48,529 nucleotides of DNA from Thermoplasmata archaeon (lineage in GTDB: Archaea > Thermoplasmatota > Thermoplasmata > Lutacidiplasmatales > UBA184), in NCBI GenBank assembly GCA_030038605.1, contig JASHSU010000160.1, forward strand, positions 1-48,529, written 5' to 3'. Positions 41,822 to 48,529 of the stretch are shown piece by piece. The position numbers were made by a program, and so were the translations under genes. Numbering within the stretch: the stretch's first letter is position 1; every line of letters begins with the position of its first letter. The notes beneath the pieces were generated by a model. It did not search any database. It was not told the origin of the DNA and was given only the letters and a program-made list of their open reading frames with translations.

Positions 41822-44224
41822 TCAGCCCGAGCCCGAGCCCGGGCCCCCGTCGGACCCTGGCTCCTCGGCGGAGTCACTCGGGGCGTCGGCACGGTCGGTG
41901 GGCGTCGTCCCTCCGCGACGACGGGCCCACGCGAAGACCCCAACGATCGCCACCGCCGCGACGGCCAAGGCGGCCGCCAATTCCTCGGTCGAGGTCCCGA
42001 GGGTCGCCGTGCCTCCCGAACCCGGGGCGGGGGTCGAGACGACGAGGGTGCCGTTAGCGGTCGCCTCCACGCCGAGGGAGTCCCGCACAGTGAGCGTGAG
42101 GTTGAAGGTCCCCGCGGACTCCATCGTGCAGCTGAAGTTGCCGGACGCCGACGCGCACCCGGTGGGAAGCCCCGTCCAAACGGACGTATACGGCGGTGAG
42201 CCGCCGGCGATGAGGTAGCCGAACGTCACTTGCCCTCCGGGAAGAGCTGGGTTCGGCTGGATCTCGAAGTCCGTGACCTGGAGACGGGAGCTGACGGAGA
42301 CGTTGGCCGTGGCCTTCGTCAGCCCCCCGACGCGGTCGGTCACGGCCACGGCGACCGAGAACGTGCCCGGCGCGGAGGGCCGGCAATTGAAGAGGGAGGC
42401 ATTGGCGCTGACGCACCCGGTCGGCAGGCCCGAGTAGTCGAACGTCAGCGGCGGGATCCCACCCAGGACGGTCACGTTCACTGTCAGCTCCGTCCCGACC
42501 TCCGCGGACGTCGGCGTCACGACGAACGCCAACAGGTCCAGCCGGGGGACGACCGACAGGTTCATCGTGACCACGATCCCCGGACCGCCGGAGGCGTCCG
42601 TGACGTTCACCGAAACCGGCCACACACCCGTAGCGTTGGCCGTGCACTCGAAGGCGAGAACGTTCCCGGGAGCGCACCCTGGCAGGCCGACGGTCCACGC
42701 CGCGACATAGGGGGGCTGGCCCCCCGAGACGTTGACCGAGAACGGTACCGTCGCGCCGACGTAACTGTACGCCGGAGCCAGGGGACCCTGGACCTGCAAC
42801 GCCTCGCCGACCGTGAGGATCGCGGTGGCGTTCACGACCGCATCGAGCGTATCGGTCACCGTGACCGTCAGCTCGAACGTTCCGTCCACGGTCGGCCGGC
42901 ACGGAACCACGGCCACGTCGAGGCTCTCGCATCCGGTCGGAAGGCCCGAGTAGCGGTACTGGTAGGGAGGTGCTCCTCCGGTCGGCAGGGTCGTCAGGGT
43001 GGACGTGTTGCCCAGGTCGATCGACGACGGATCGACCTCCAGCGAGGCCCCGAGCGGGGTCGAGCCGAAGATCCACGTCTGTGCATCGTACCCGCCCGAG
43101 AGGTAGAGCAGGTCGTTGTCGGCCCCGTCCCACACGGCGAGCGGGTCGTAGCCGACGTCCGGGGTCGCCGGCAGGGACGCCGTCGCGTTGACCCATCCGG
43201 CGGGACCGAAGTCCCACTGGAGGTAGCTCACCGTCCCGTTGGCCGCGTAGAGGTACGGAGGGGCGATGAGGTCGATGAGCTCGCCCGTCAGGTTGTCGTA
43301 CGCCATCACCTGGACCGTACCGGTCGGGATCGGTGGTCCGCTCGTCAGGTTTCGAGTCCACTGGCCGTCGGAGAACTCCCAGGTCTGATTGGTCGCGTTC
43401 GCGTACCCTGGGCCCGGCAGCGAACCTCCGAAAAACACGACCGCGTTGAGCGCCGGGTCGTACGCGAGGACACTGTCCGCGCCCGCGGGACCCGGAGGGG
43501 GCGTGCCGGCGGACGACGTGAGGTTCGTCCAGCTGCCGTTCGAGAACAGCCAGGTCTGGGACGCGTTGACCGGCCCCACCGGATCGATCAGGAGCACCCC
43601 GTTCGCGCCGGGGTCGCTGGTGAGGATCGGCTGGTCCGTGGGGGGAGGCGACCGACCGAGTCCGGAGGTGAGGTTCGTCCAGCCGGAGGCGGTGCGGGCC
43701 CACGTGGCGTTCGTGGGGATCGTCAGCCCGGTTTCGTGCGGGATCGGTGCCCCGCCTCCGAAGGCGATCAGCTCGTTATCGGAGGGGTCGTACCCGAGCC
43801 CCGCGGACTGTTGCGCGACCGCCTTCGTCGGGTTCGTCCAGTTGTAGTTGCGGTAGTCGTATTCCCATCCCGTGCTGAAGGACGAGTTGTAGGTCAACAG
43901 GATCGTGGTGTTCAACGCCGGGTCGAACGCGATCGACCCCCCGTAGGTCGGCCCGGGAGCGAGGACGCCGAGGCCGCTCACGTTCGACCAGAAGCTCGGA
44001 CCCGCGTCCGGTCGGACTCCCCGTCCGGACTCCGGGGTGGACCGAAGGGTACGGGCCCACGGGGAGGCGCGGTTCACCGATGGTGCGATACCGTGGGAGG
44101 CGACCGAACCCGGGGTCACCACCAGGGCCCCGACGATCAGGAGGAACGTTAGGCCCAACACCGCGAGGGTGCCTCCCCCGCTGGAGGTGAAGCGCCGGCC
44201 GGGAGCCGAACGGCGAGCCGCCAT
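41822..44224 (-). CDS. Membrane-anchored surface protein: kelch-like region plus four Cys-paired Ig-like repeats
   Basis: 800 residues. N-terminal membrane/signal helix (about 20-40); residues about 70-390 hold kelch-like repeats with Tyr-Asp-Pro-(Ala/Ser)-x-Asn and Phe-Gly-Gly; residues about 390-740 carry four PKD/Ig-like repeats, each with Gly-Gly-x-Pro-Pro-(Tyr/Leu), Gly-Leu-Pro-x-Gly-Cys or a close variant and a second Cys about 10 residues later. A Thr/Gly-rich spacer and one C-terminal helix before Trp-Ala-Arg-Arg-Arg anchor it. Many Asn-x-Ser/Thr sites indicate N-glycosylation. Likely adhesin or S-layer partner. ATG 44224 is chosen because the far longer open frame reads antisense to the next gene and has no signal helix. 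Confidence 0.82.
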   Translation of the reverse strand: MAARRSAPGRRFTSSGGGTLAVLGLTFLLIVGALVVTPGSVASHGIAPSVNRASPWARTLRSTPESGRGVRPDAGPSFWSNVSGLGVLAPGPTYGGSIAFDPALNTTILLTYNSSFSTGWEYDYRNYNWTNPTKAVAQQSAGLGYDPSDNELIAFGGGAPIPHETGLTIPTNATWARTASGWTNLTSGLGRSPPPTDQPILTSDPGANGVLLIDPVGPVNASQTWLFSNGSWTNLTSSAGTPPPGPAGADSVLAYDPALNAVVFFGGSLPGPGYANATNQTWEFSDGQWTRNLTSGPPIPTGTVQVMAYDNLTGELIDLIAPPYLYAANGTVSYLQWDFGPAGWVNATASLPATPDVGYDPLAVWDGADNDLLYLSGGYDAQTWIFGSTPLGASLEVDPSSIDLGNTSTLTTLPTGGAPPYQYRYSGLPTGCESLDVAVVPCRPTVDGTFELTVTVTDTLDAVVNATAILTVGEALQVQGPLAPAYSYVGATVPFSVNVSGGQPPYVAAWTVGLPGCAPGNVLAFECTANATGVWPVSVNVTDASGGPGIVVTMNLSVVPRLDLLAFVVTPTSAEVGTELTVNVTVLGGIPPLTFDYSGLPTGCVSANASLFNCRPSAPGTFSVAVAVTDRVGGLTKATANVSVSSRLQVTDFEIQPNPALPGGQVTFGYLIAGGSPPYTSVWTGLPTGCASASGNFSCTMESAGTFNLTLTVRDSLGVEATANGTLVVSTPAPGSGGTATLGTSTEELAAALAVAAVAIVGVFAWARRRGGTTPTDRADAPSDSAEEPGSDGGPGSGSG

Positions 44225-44320
44225 GTGGCCCCCAAACCGCCCTCGTTCTTCTCCTCTTGCGGCGCGTGCCCCCATGAAGACGCGGGTTGATGTAGCGCCG
44301 GCGCGCACGTCGGGTCGACC

Positions 44321-45391
44321 GTGGCCGGTGGTTTCGCCCGACCTCCGGGGACCTTCGGGTCCCGGCTCCTCGCGTTCTTCCACGCCCATCCGGTCGTTGC
44401 GCTCGCTCTGCTGACTCCCGGGATCCCGGAGTATCTGTCGACGTCGAGCTCCCTGCTGAACGCGGTCGTGGACCCCGCCTTCTTCGTGCTGCAGCTCGCC
44501 ATCAATGTGGGCCAGTACACGGCCGGCGCCCTGCTCGTGCGGGAGGCGATGATCCGGTGGAGGAAGGGCTGGGCGACCGTCTTCCTGCTCGGCGCGGCCT
44601 ACGCGATCACGGAGGAGGGGCTGGGCGACAACACGTTCTTCAACTCGAATCACGGCTCGGACGGCGTCCTCGGCGTCTTCGGTCACTACGCCGGCGTCAA
44701 CTGGGTCTGGGCCACTGGGGTGCTCGCCTTCCACGTGGTCTACTCCATTGGGTTGCCGATCGTCCTCCTCGGTCTCGCCCTGCCGGAGACCCGTGGCCGC
44801 TCGCTGCTGGGCGGTCGTGGGGTCTGGGTCGCCTTCGCGGCCCTCGGGCTGTCGACCGCGACCGAGACCTTCCTCGTGTGGTCCGAGTTTCACTTCTGGA
44901 TGGGCACTCCGCTCTTGGTCGCGAGCGGCGCGGCGATCGCCGTCCTGGTCGTGCTCGCACGGCGCGTACCATCCGATGGGCTGTCCCCCGCGCGGGTCCG
45001 GCCCACGGGGACCGACCGGGAATTCTTCGCCGTGGGGTTCTTCTTCTTCCCACTGGCGTTCCTGTGGGAGTACGGGTTCACGTCGACGACGATCCCGCCG
45101 GCGCTGCTCATCGGCGCGGAGGTGGTGACCTTCGCGGTGCTGCTCTCCCAGGTACGCCGCGGCGTCGGAGGGGTAGGGAACGAGCCACTCCTGGTTCACC
45201 TGGCCTTTGGGTTCGTCGTCTGGCAGGCGGTCTTCGGCGTTCTCCTCACGCTCGCTCTGCCGTACACCCTTCCGCTCGTCGCCCTGGTCTTCCTGTTCTT
45301 CTTCCGCCTACGACGGGCCTACGCACCCGCTCCGGCCTTCGACCCCCCGGTGCGCCCCCTCGACGCCGTCCCCGGTCCGCCGGGGCTCTAG
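44321..45391 (+). CDS. Polytopic membrane protein of unknown function
   Basis: 356 residues with about nine or ten hydrophobic segments and a cytoplasmic-looking Pro-rich tail. The segment Ala-Tyr-Ala-Ile-Thr-Glu-Glu-Gly near 94 has the Glu-Glu pair of intramembrane CPBP-type proteases, but the later Arg/His motifs of that family are not evident, so I leave the function open. His-Ala-His-Pro and Asn-Ser-Asn-His are other polar spots in membrane regions. GTG 44321 fits the first cytoplasmic residues; GATGTAGC at 44289 is a weak TATA candidate. Divergent from the kelch gene, convergent with the thermopsin gene. Confidence 0.7.
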   Translation: MAGGFARPPGTFGSRLLAFFHAHPVVALALLTPGIPEYLSTSSSLLNAVVDPAFFVLQLAINVGQYTAGALLVREAMIRWRKGWATVFLLGAAYAITEEGLGDNTFFNSNHGSDGVLGVFGHYAGVNWVWATGVLAFHVVYSIGLPIVLLGLALPETRGRSLLGGRGVWVAFAALGLSTATETFLVWSEFHFWMGTPLLVASGAAIAVLVVLARRVPSDGLSPARVRPTGTDREFFAVGFFFFPLAFLWEYGFTSTTIPPALLIGAEVVTFAVLLSQVRRGVGGVGNEPLLVHLAFGFVVWQAVFGVLLTLALPYTLPLVALVFLFFFRLRRAYAPAPAFDPPVRPLDAVPGPPGL

Positions 45392-45435
45392 GCCCCGCGT
45401 TCGAGTCCGAAAAGAAGGCGGGGAAGGGGTTGGTG

Positions 45436-45455
45436 CCGGGACCGACCGGTCCCGG
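45436..45455 (+). terminator. GC-rich inverted repeat between convergent genes
   Basis: CCGGGACC, loop gacc, GGTCCCGG: eight perfect pairs between the stops of the convergent membrane-protein and thermopsin genes. No T-tract follows on either strand, so a termination role is only suggested by position. Confidence 0.3.
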
Positions 45456-45473
45456 CCCGGCGGAGACGCCGCC

Positions 45474-48029
45474 CTACGTGTAGTGGAGCGTGACGTGCGT
45501 GTTCGCTCCGTTCACGAGGAACGCCGAGGGCGCGGGCGCCGTGTAGCCGGTGACCGCGCCGGGGTAGACGCCCCAGGCGCCGTTCGGCAGCCAGTACTCG
45601 ACCGCGCTCGAGGTCGTCGTCTGCGTGTATCCGTTGATGGTCACCGACCAGGCCGTGCCGCTCGCCAGGCCCGTCTCATGGACGTAGACGCGGTAGAGCG
45701 TCAGGGTCGTGAGCGGCAACGCGTCGCCGCCGGTCCAGATGTTGCCACCGTTGTTGTACCGGACCCCGTACGGGTCGGTCGCGGTCCCGTAGTTGGACCA
45801 CTCGTTGCCGCCCTCGTAGCTCAGCCCGAGGATGTTGCCCAACAGGTGCCAGCCGTTGACCGTCCGGACGTCACTCGCCGACTGCGCGTGCACGTTCCAG
45901 GTGTCCGACCACGGCGCGAACCCTCCCACGTAGAAGTTCTCGGGGAGGAGGAACGCCGTGTTGGGGGTCAGGAAGGCGTTGTTGTAGATCGTGTCGTGCG
46001 ACTCCCACACCCACAGGCCGACCGGGTCCAGGTTGTTGAGCGCGGCGCCGGGGTTGGTCTCCGTGACGTAGGTCGGGACGAAGACGTTGCCCCAGATCAC
46101 GTTGTTCCCGCCCAACCCGGTCGCGTCCACCGTGTTGATCCCGTTCCCCTCATCGAAGAACGTGTTGCCCGCGATCAGGTCGTGGCTCGAGTCCCACAGA
46201 TAGACCGCCGCCGGCTCGCCGAACGAGGCGGCGTTGTAGAACCAGCCCGAGAGCGCGTCATTGGCCACGATCGACACGTGGGTCGCGCGGTACAGCTCGA
46301 TGTTGAGGTTGTTCGCGGTCGGGGTCCCGAAGTTCGTGGTCGGGTAGACGACGGAGAAGCTCGGCATGTTGTACACGTTCACGTACGCGCTCGTTCCCAA
46401 CAGGTAAATCCCCGGGAAGACCGGGAACAGATAGTCGTTGAACGAAGCGAACAGCGGGTCGATCGTCGCTCCGTTGTTGACGAGGTAGTACGGGTTGGTG
46501 TACGTCCCGGCGCCTCCGGGGATGGAGATCGCCGCGAGCTGGCTGTTCGACTCGGCCCAGAGCGGGGTGTAGACGCCCTCATCGGTATTCCAAGCCAAGG
46601 CCACGTTGAGAGTGACCGAGGACCGGTCCGCCACGTGCGCCGAGACGGGCGTGTAGTCCGACAGCATGAACTCAAAGCTGTAGGAGCCCGGGCTCAACCA
46701 GTACGTGGTCGCACCGCTCGTCGCGGTCGGACCCCACGCGGCCAGGGCGCTGTTGAACTTCGACCCCTGGCTCGCCCAGACGAAGGCGTTCGTCGGGGAG
46801 AGGTTGACCGTGACCGTCTCCTTGCCCTGGTGCGCGCCTTTGATGCCCCAGAGCGGGTAGAGGATCCCCGGACCGGAGTTCAACTCCGCGATCGGGTGCG
46901 AGCCGAGGGTCGCGTACTCCGCGATCCCTTCGGATGTCTCGCCCGTGTCCGTCCCGAAGTCGTAGGCGGCCGGGACGGGCTTCATGGTCGCGCTGCCGTT
47001 GGGCAGCGTCCACAGGCCCATCGAGCCGGAGATGCCGAACAGGGTCGTGGTCGACCCGCCGCCTGGTCCGCCGAGCATGATCTCGGCGTCGTTCAGCAGG
47101 AAGCCGGTCGGGTCCGCGAACTCCCCGTTGATCTGGAACGAGGGGGCCGGGGCGGCGGAGGTCGGCGGGGCCGCGCCCGAGGAGTTGAACTCCACCTGGT
47201 CGAACGAGCCCGAGATCGTTCCCGACGTGCTCGTGACACTGTAGTTGAAGAACACCGTCGGGCGGTCGTTGACGACCGACGCGTTGTTCCACACCGATAC
47301 CGTGAACGGCGTCGAGATCGCGAAGGTGGGTCCGCCGGCGATGTAGACCTCGCCCCCCTCGACGAAGCCGTGGCCGCTGTAGATCGCGTTGTAGCCCATG
47401 AAAGTCGCCGGGCTCGAGAAGTTCCAGATGTTGTTCTCGAACGAGAGCTCACCGAGGACGGGGTTGTAGATCGGGACGTTCTGGATCCAGTACTGGTAGA
47501 CCGGGTCACCGAGCACATCCGTGCCGGTGAGGACGGTGTTCAGCTGCATCGTGAACCCGTCGGGGTCGGAGGACGTGACGTAGACCGGGTTCACGTTGTT
47601 GAGCGTGACCGAGCCTTCGACACTGGCCGTGTACGAGATCGTACCGACGTTGACGCCGCCGACCTCCTGGACCCCAAAGTCACCCAGGCCCATCGGGGCC
47701 GGAGCGACGTCGTAGAGGGGCGAGATCGTGTTGCCCGACTGGGTGAAGTGCTTGCCGAAGTTCGGGAGGAAGACGTCCTTCTCCGACACCCCGGCGTTCT
47801 TGAGCACCGAGAGAATGTGACTCTGCGCCGACGTCAGCGTTGACGCCGGCGTGCTCGGGGCCGCGGGGGCGGCGGCGACCGAACTGGGGACCGCCGCCGG
47901 GGCGACGACCAAGCTCTGGGGACCCGCGTGCAGGCCCGACGCCGCGGGGGTCGCCGACCCCGTCGGGACGAGCATGAACACGGCGATTGCGACGACCACA
48001 AGACCGACCCAATGCCAGTTATACGCCAT
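45474..48029 (-). CDS. Thermopsin-family (peptidase A5) secreted protease with long C-terminal extension
   Basis: 851 residues. Signal helix (about 5-25), Ala/Pro-rich propeptide-like part (26-70), then the thermopsin domain (about 85-440) with Ala-Pro-Met-Gly-Leu-Gly-Asp-Phe-Gly, Gln-Leu-Asn-Thr-Val-Leu, Tyr-Trp-Ile-Gln-Asn-Val and Glu-Asn-Asn-Ile-Trp-Asn-Phe-Ser-Ser. Residues about 550-730 contain Asn-rich strands typical of a right-handed beta helix. The last 70 residues form a small beta domain with His-Glu-Thr-Gly-Leu-Ala-Ser-Gly-Thr-Ala-Trp, common at the ends of Thermoplasmata surface proteins. Acid-active endopeptidase by family; no membrane anchor at the C-terminus, so secreted or wall-bound. 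Promoter TATA at 48071-48064 leaves a 12-nt leader. Confidence 0.88.
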   Translation of the reverse strand: MAYNWHWVGLVVVAIAVFMLVPTGSATPAASGLHAGPQSLVVAPAAVPSSVAAAPAAPSTPASTLTSAQSHILSVLKNAGVSEKDVFLPNFGKHFTQSGNTISPLYDVAPAPMGLGDFGVQEVGGVNVGTISYTASVEGSVTLNNVNPVYVTSSDPDGFTMQLNTVLTGTDVLGDPVYQYWIQNVPIYNPVLGELSFENNIWNFSSPATFMGYNAIYSGHGFVEGGEVYIAGGPTFAISTPFTVSVWNNASVVNDRPTVFFNYSVTSTSGTISGSFDQVEFNSSGAAPPTSAAPAPSFQINGEFADPTGFLLNDAEIMLGGPGGGSTTTLFGISGSMGLWTLPNGSATMKPVPAAYDFGTDTGETSEGIAEYATLGSHPIAELNSGPGILYPLWGIKGAHQGKETVTVNLSPTNAFVWASQGSKFNSALAAWGPTATSGATTYWLSPGSYSFEFMLSDYTPVSAHVADRSSVTLNVALAWNTDEGVYTPLWAESNSQLAAISIPGGAGTYTNPYYLVNNGATIDPLFASFNDYLFPVFPGIYLLGTSAYVNVYNMPSFSVVYPTTNFGTPTANNLNIELYRATHVSIVANDALSGWFYNAASFGEPAAVYLWDSSHDLIAGNTFFDEGNGINTVDATGLGGNNVIWGNVFVPTYVTETNPGAALNNLDPVGLWVWESHDTIYNNAFLTPNTAFLLPENFYVGGFAPWSDTWNVHAQSASDVRTVNGWHLLGNILGLSYEGGNEWSNYGTATDPYGVRYNNGGNIWTGGDALPLTTLTLYRVYVHETGLASGTAWSVTINGYTQTTTSSAVEYWLPNGAWGVYPGAVTGYTAPAPSAFLVNGANTHVTLHYT

Positions 48030-48063
48030 GGCTAGACCTTCGGTCGGCCGAAGAACAGGTCCG

Positions 48064-48071
48064 AATTATAC
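48064..48071 (-). promoter_or_regulatory. TATA box for the thermopsin gene
   Basis: GTATAATT on the minus strand, 42 nt before ATG 48029. The gap 48030-48206 holds this promoter, some AT-rich sequence around 48085-48110, and nothing else I can name. Confidence 0.6.
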
Positions 48072-48206
48072 CGCTCGTATTGCGCATATAGACGTAGCCA
48101 TACGCATGTACCCGAGAGAGCGACGGGCCACCGAACGACCCCCTGGGAGCGGTCACGGGGTCGTCGCCGAACCGACCCCGTCCGAGCGCTCCGGCGACGA
48201 CCGTGG

Positions 48207-48529
48207 TCAGCTGTCGGAGCGCCCGGGCGCTGTCTCGACGTGCCCCACGACGACGCTGGCCAGCACGAGCGCCGCGGCCGGGACCACGAGCAGGACCGCG
48301 ACGGCGGTGGCGAGACCGACGACCGAAGCGTAGCCGCCGAACGGGGACCCCGACGTGAGCGCCGAAGCTACGGTCCGCAGGTAGTAGTAGAGCGTCACTT
48401 GCGGAATGTGACCGGGAAACAGCCGGAGCACGAACTCCCACAGGAACGCGTAGACGAGACCGACGACGACGGCACTGGGCGTGACCAGCCCGATCAGCAG
48501 GTACACGGCCAGGTAGGCGATCGAGCCGA
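48207..48529 (-). CDS. ABC-2 type transporter permease, C-terminal part, runs off window
   Basis: The frame is open from the window edge to a TGA at 48207-48209, giving 106 residues. Three hydrophobic segments are visible, with Gly-Leu-Val-Tyr-Ala-Phe-Leu-Trp-Glu-Phe-Val and Tyr-Tyr-Tyr-Leu-Arg-Thr-Val, a pair of features seen near the end of ABC-2/NosY-like permeases. The Met usually picked as start (48506) is internal, because the frame continues upstream. The ATPase gene would lie outside the window; cargo unknown. Confidence 0.7.
   Translation of the reverse strand, partial: GSIAYLAVYLLIGLVTPSAVVVGLVYAFLWEFVLRLFPGHIPQVTLYYYLRTVASALTSGSPFGGYASVVGLATAVAVLLVVPAAALVLASVVVGHVETAPGRSDS

Noticed and set aside
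44225-45199. N-terminal extension of the kelch/Ig-like surface protein to 1125 residues.
   Set aside because: The extension is antisense to a good membrane-protein gene, and the signal/membrane helix begins only after ATG 44224.
45207-47843. 878-residue open frame on the plus strand.
   Set aside because: Antisense shadow of the thermopsin gene; composition is Arg/Val/Asp-rich noise.

Overview
The window is about 70% GC and comes from an archaeon, most likely a high-GC member of the Thermoplasmatota. The evidence is archaeal ether-lipid enzymes (GGGP synthase, DGGGP synthase, CDP-archaeol synthase), IF-5A, the aspartate-semialdehyde entry to the shikimate pathway, a GHMP-type shikimate kinase, a thermopsin-family protease, a tRNA gene with a bulge-helix-bulge intron, and TATA elements about 30 nt upstream of leaderless starts. 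I see no mobile element, CRISPR array or rRNA.

Layout. 1-1032: end of a CaiB-type CoA-transferase gene and a heme-oxygenase-like diiron protein. 1055-16224: a 22-codon leader ORF, RNA hairpins, then a 15-gene operon for aspartate to aspartate semialdehyde, shikimate, chorismate and tryptophan (aroA'-aroB'-aroDE-aroK-aroA-aroC-asd-lysC-trpE-G-D-C-F-B-A). Nearly every stop overlaps the next start. lysC and asd belong there because the archaeal first step consumes aspartate semialdehyde. 16221-24295 (minus): a ZIP-type transporter and a lipid/housekeeping operon (DGGGPS, GGGPS, DUF2070, M20 peptidase, carS, pyrE, endA). 24427-29600: an M16 peptidase pair, a small ribbon-helix-helix-like protein, dtdA, a DUF4760-like membrane protein, tRNA-Glu(CUC) with a T-loop intron, and an unknown protein. 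29604-39777: a 1518-residue helical repeat protein, IF-5A, and a very large degenerate class I aminoacyl-tRNA synthetase paralogue joined to helix-hairpin-helix and DUF835 domains. 39857-48529: a cell-surface region with three tandem paralogous envelope proteins, a kelch/Ig-like membrane-anchored protein, a polytopic membrane protein, a thermopsin-family protease and the end of an ABC-2 permease.

The strongest leads for new biology are: (1) a leaderless leader ORF ending Thr-Trp-Leu-Trp-stop, followed at once by a hairpin and then by a second hairpin that hides the ribosome-binding site of the aromatic operon, which looks like a tryptophan attenuator in an archaeon; (2) the tRNA-Glu T-loop intron with a perfect bulge-helix-bulge, alongside a fused-repeat EndA gene; (3) the synthetase-like/DUF835 fusion that has lost its HIGH and KMSKS signatures; (4) the aspartate-to-tryptophan superoperon. 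No stretch over 300 bases lacks a gene; the longest gaps are 1033-1224 and 48030-48206.
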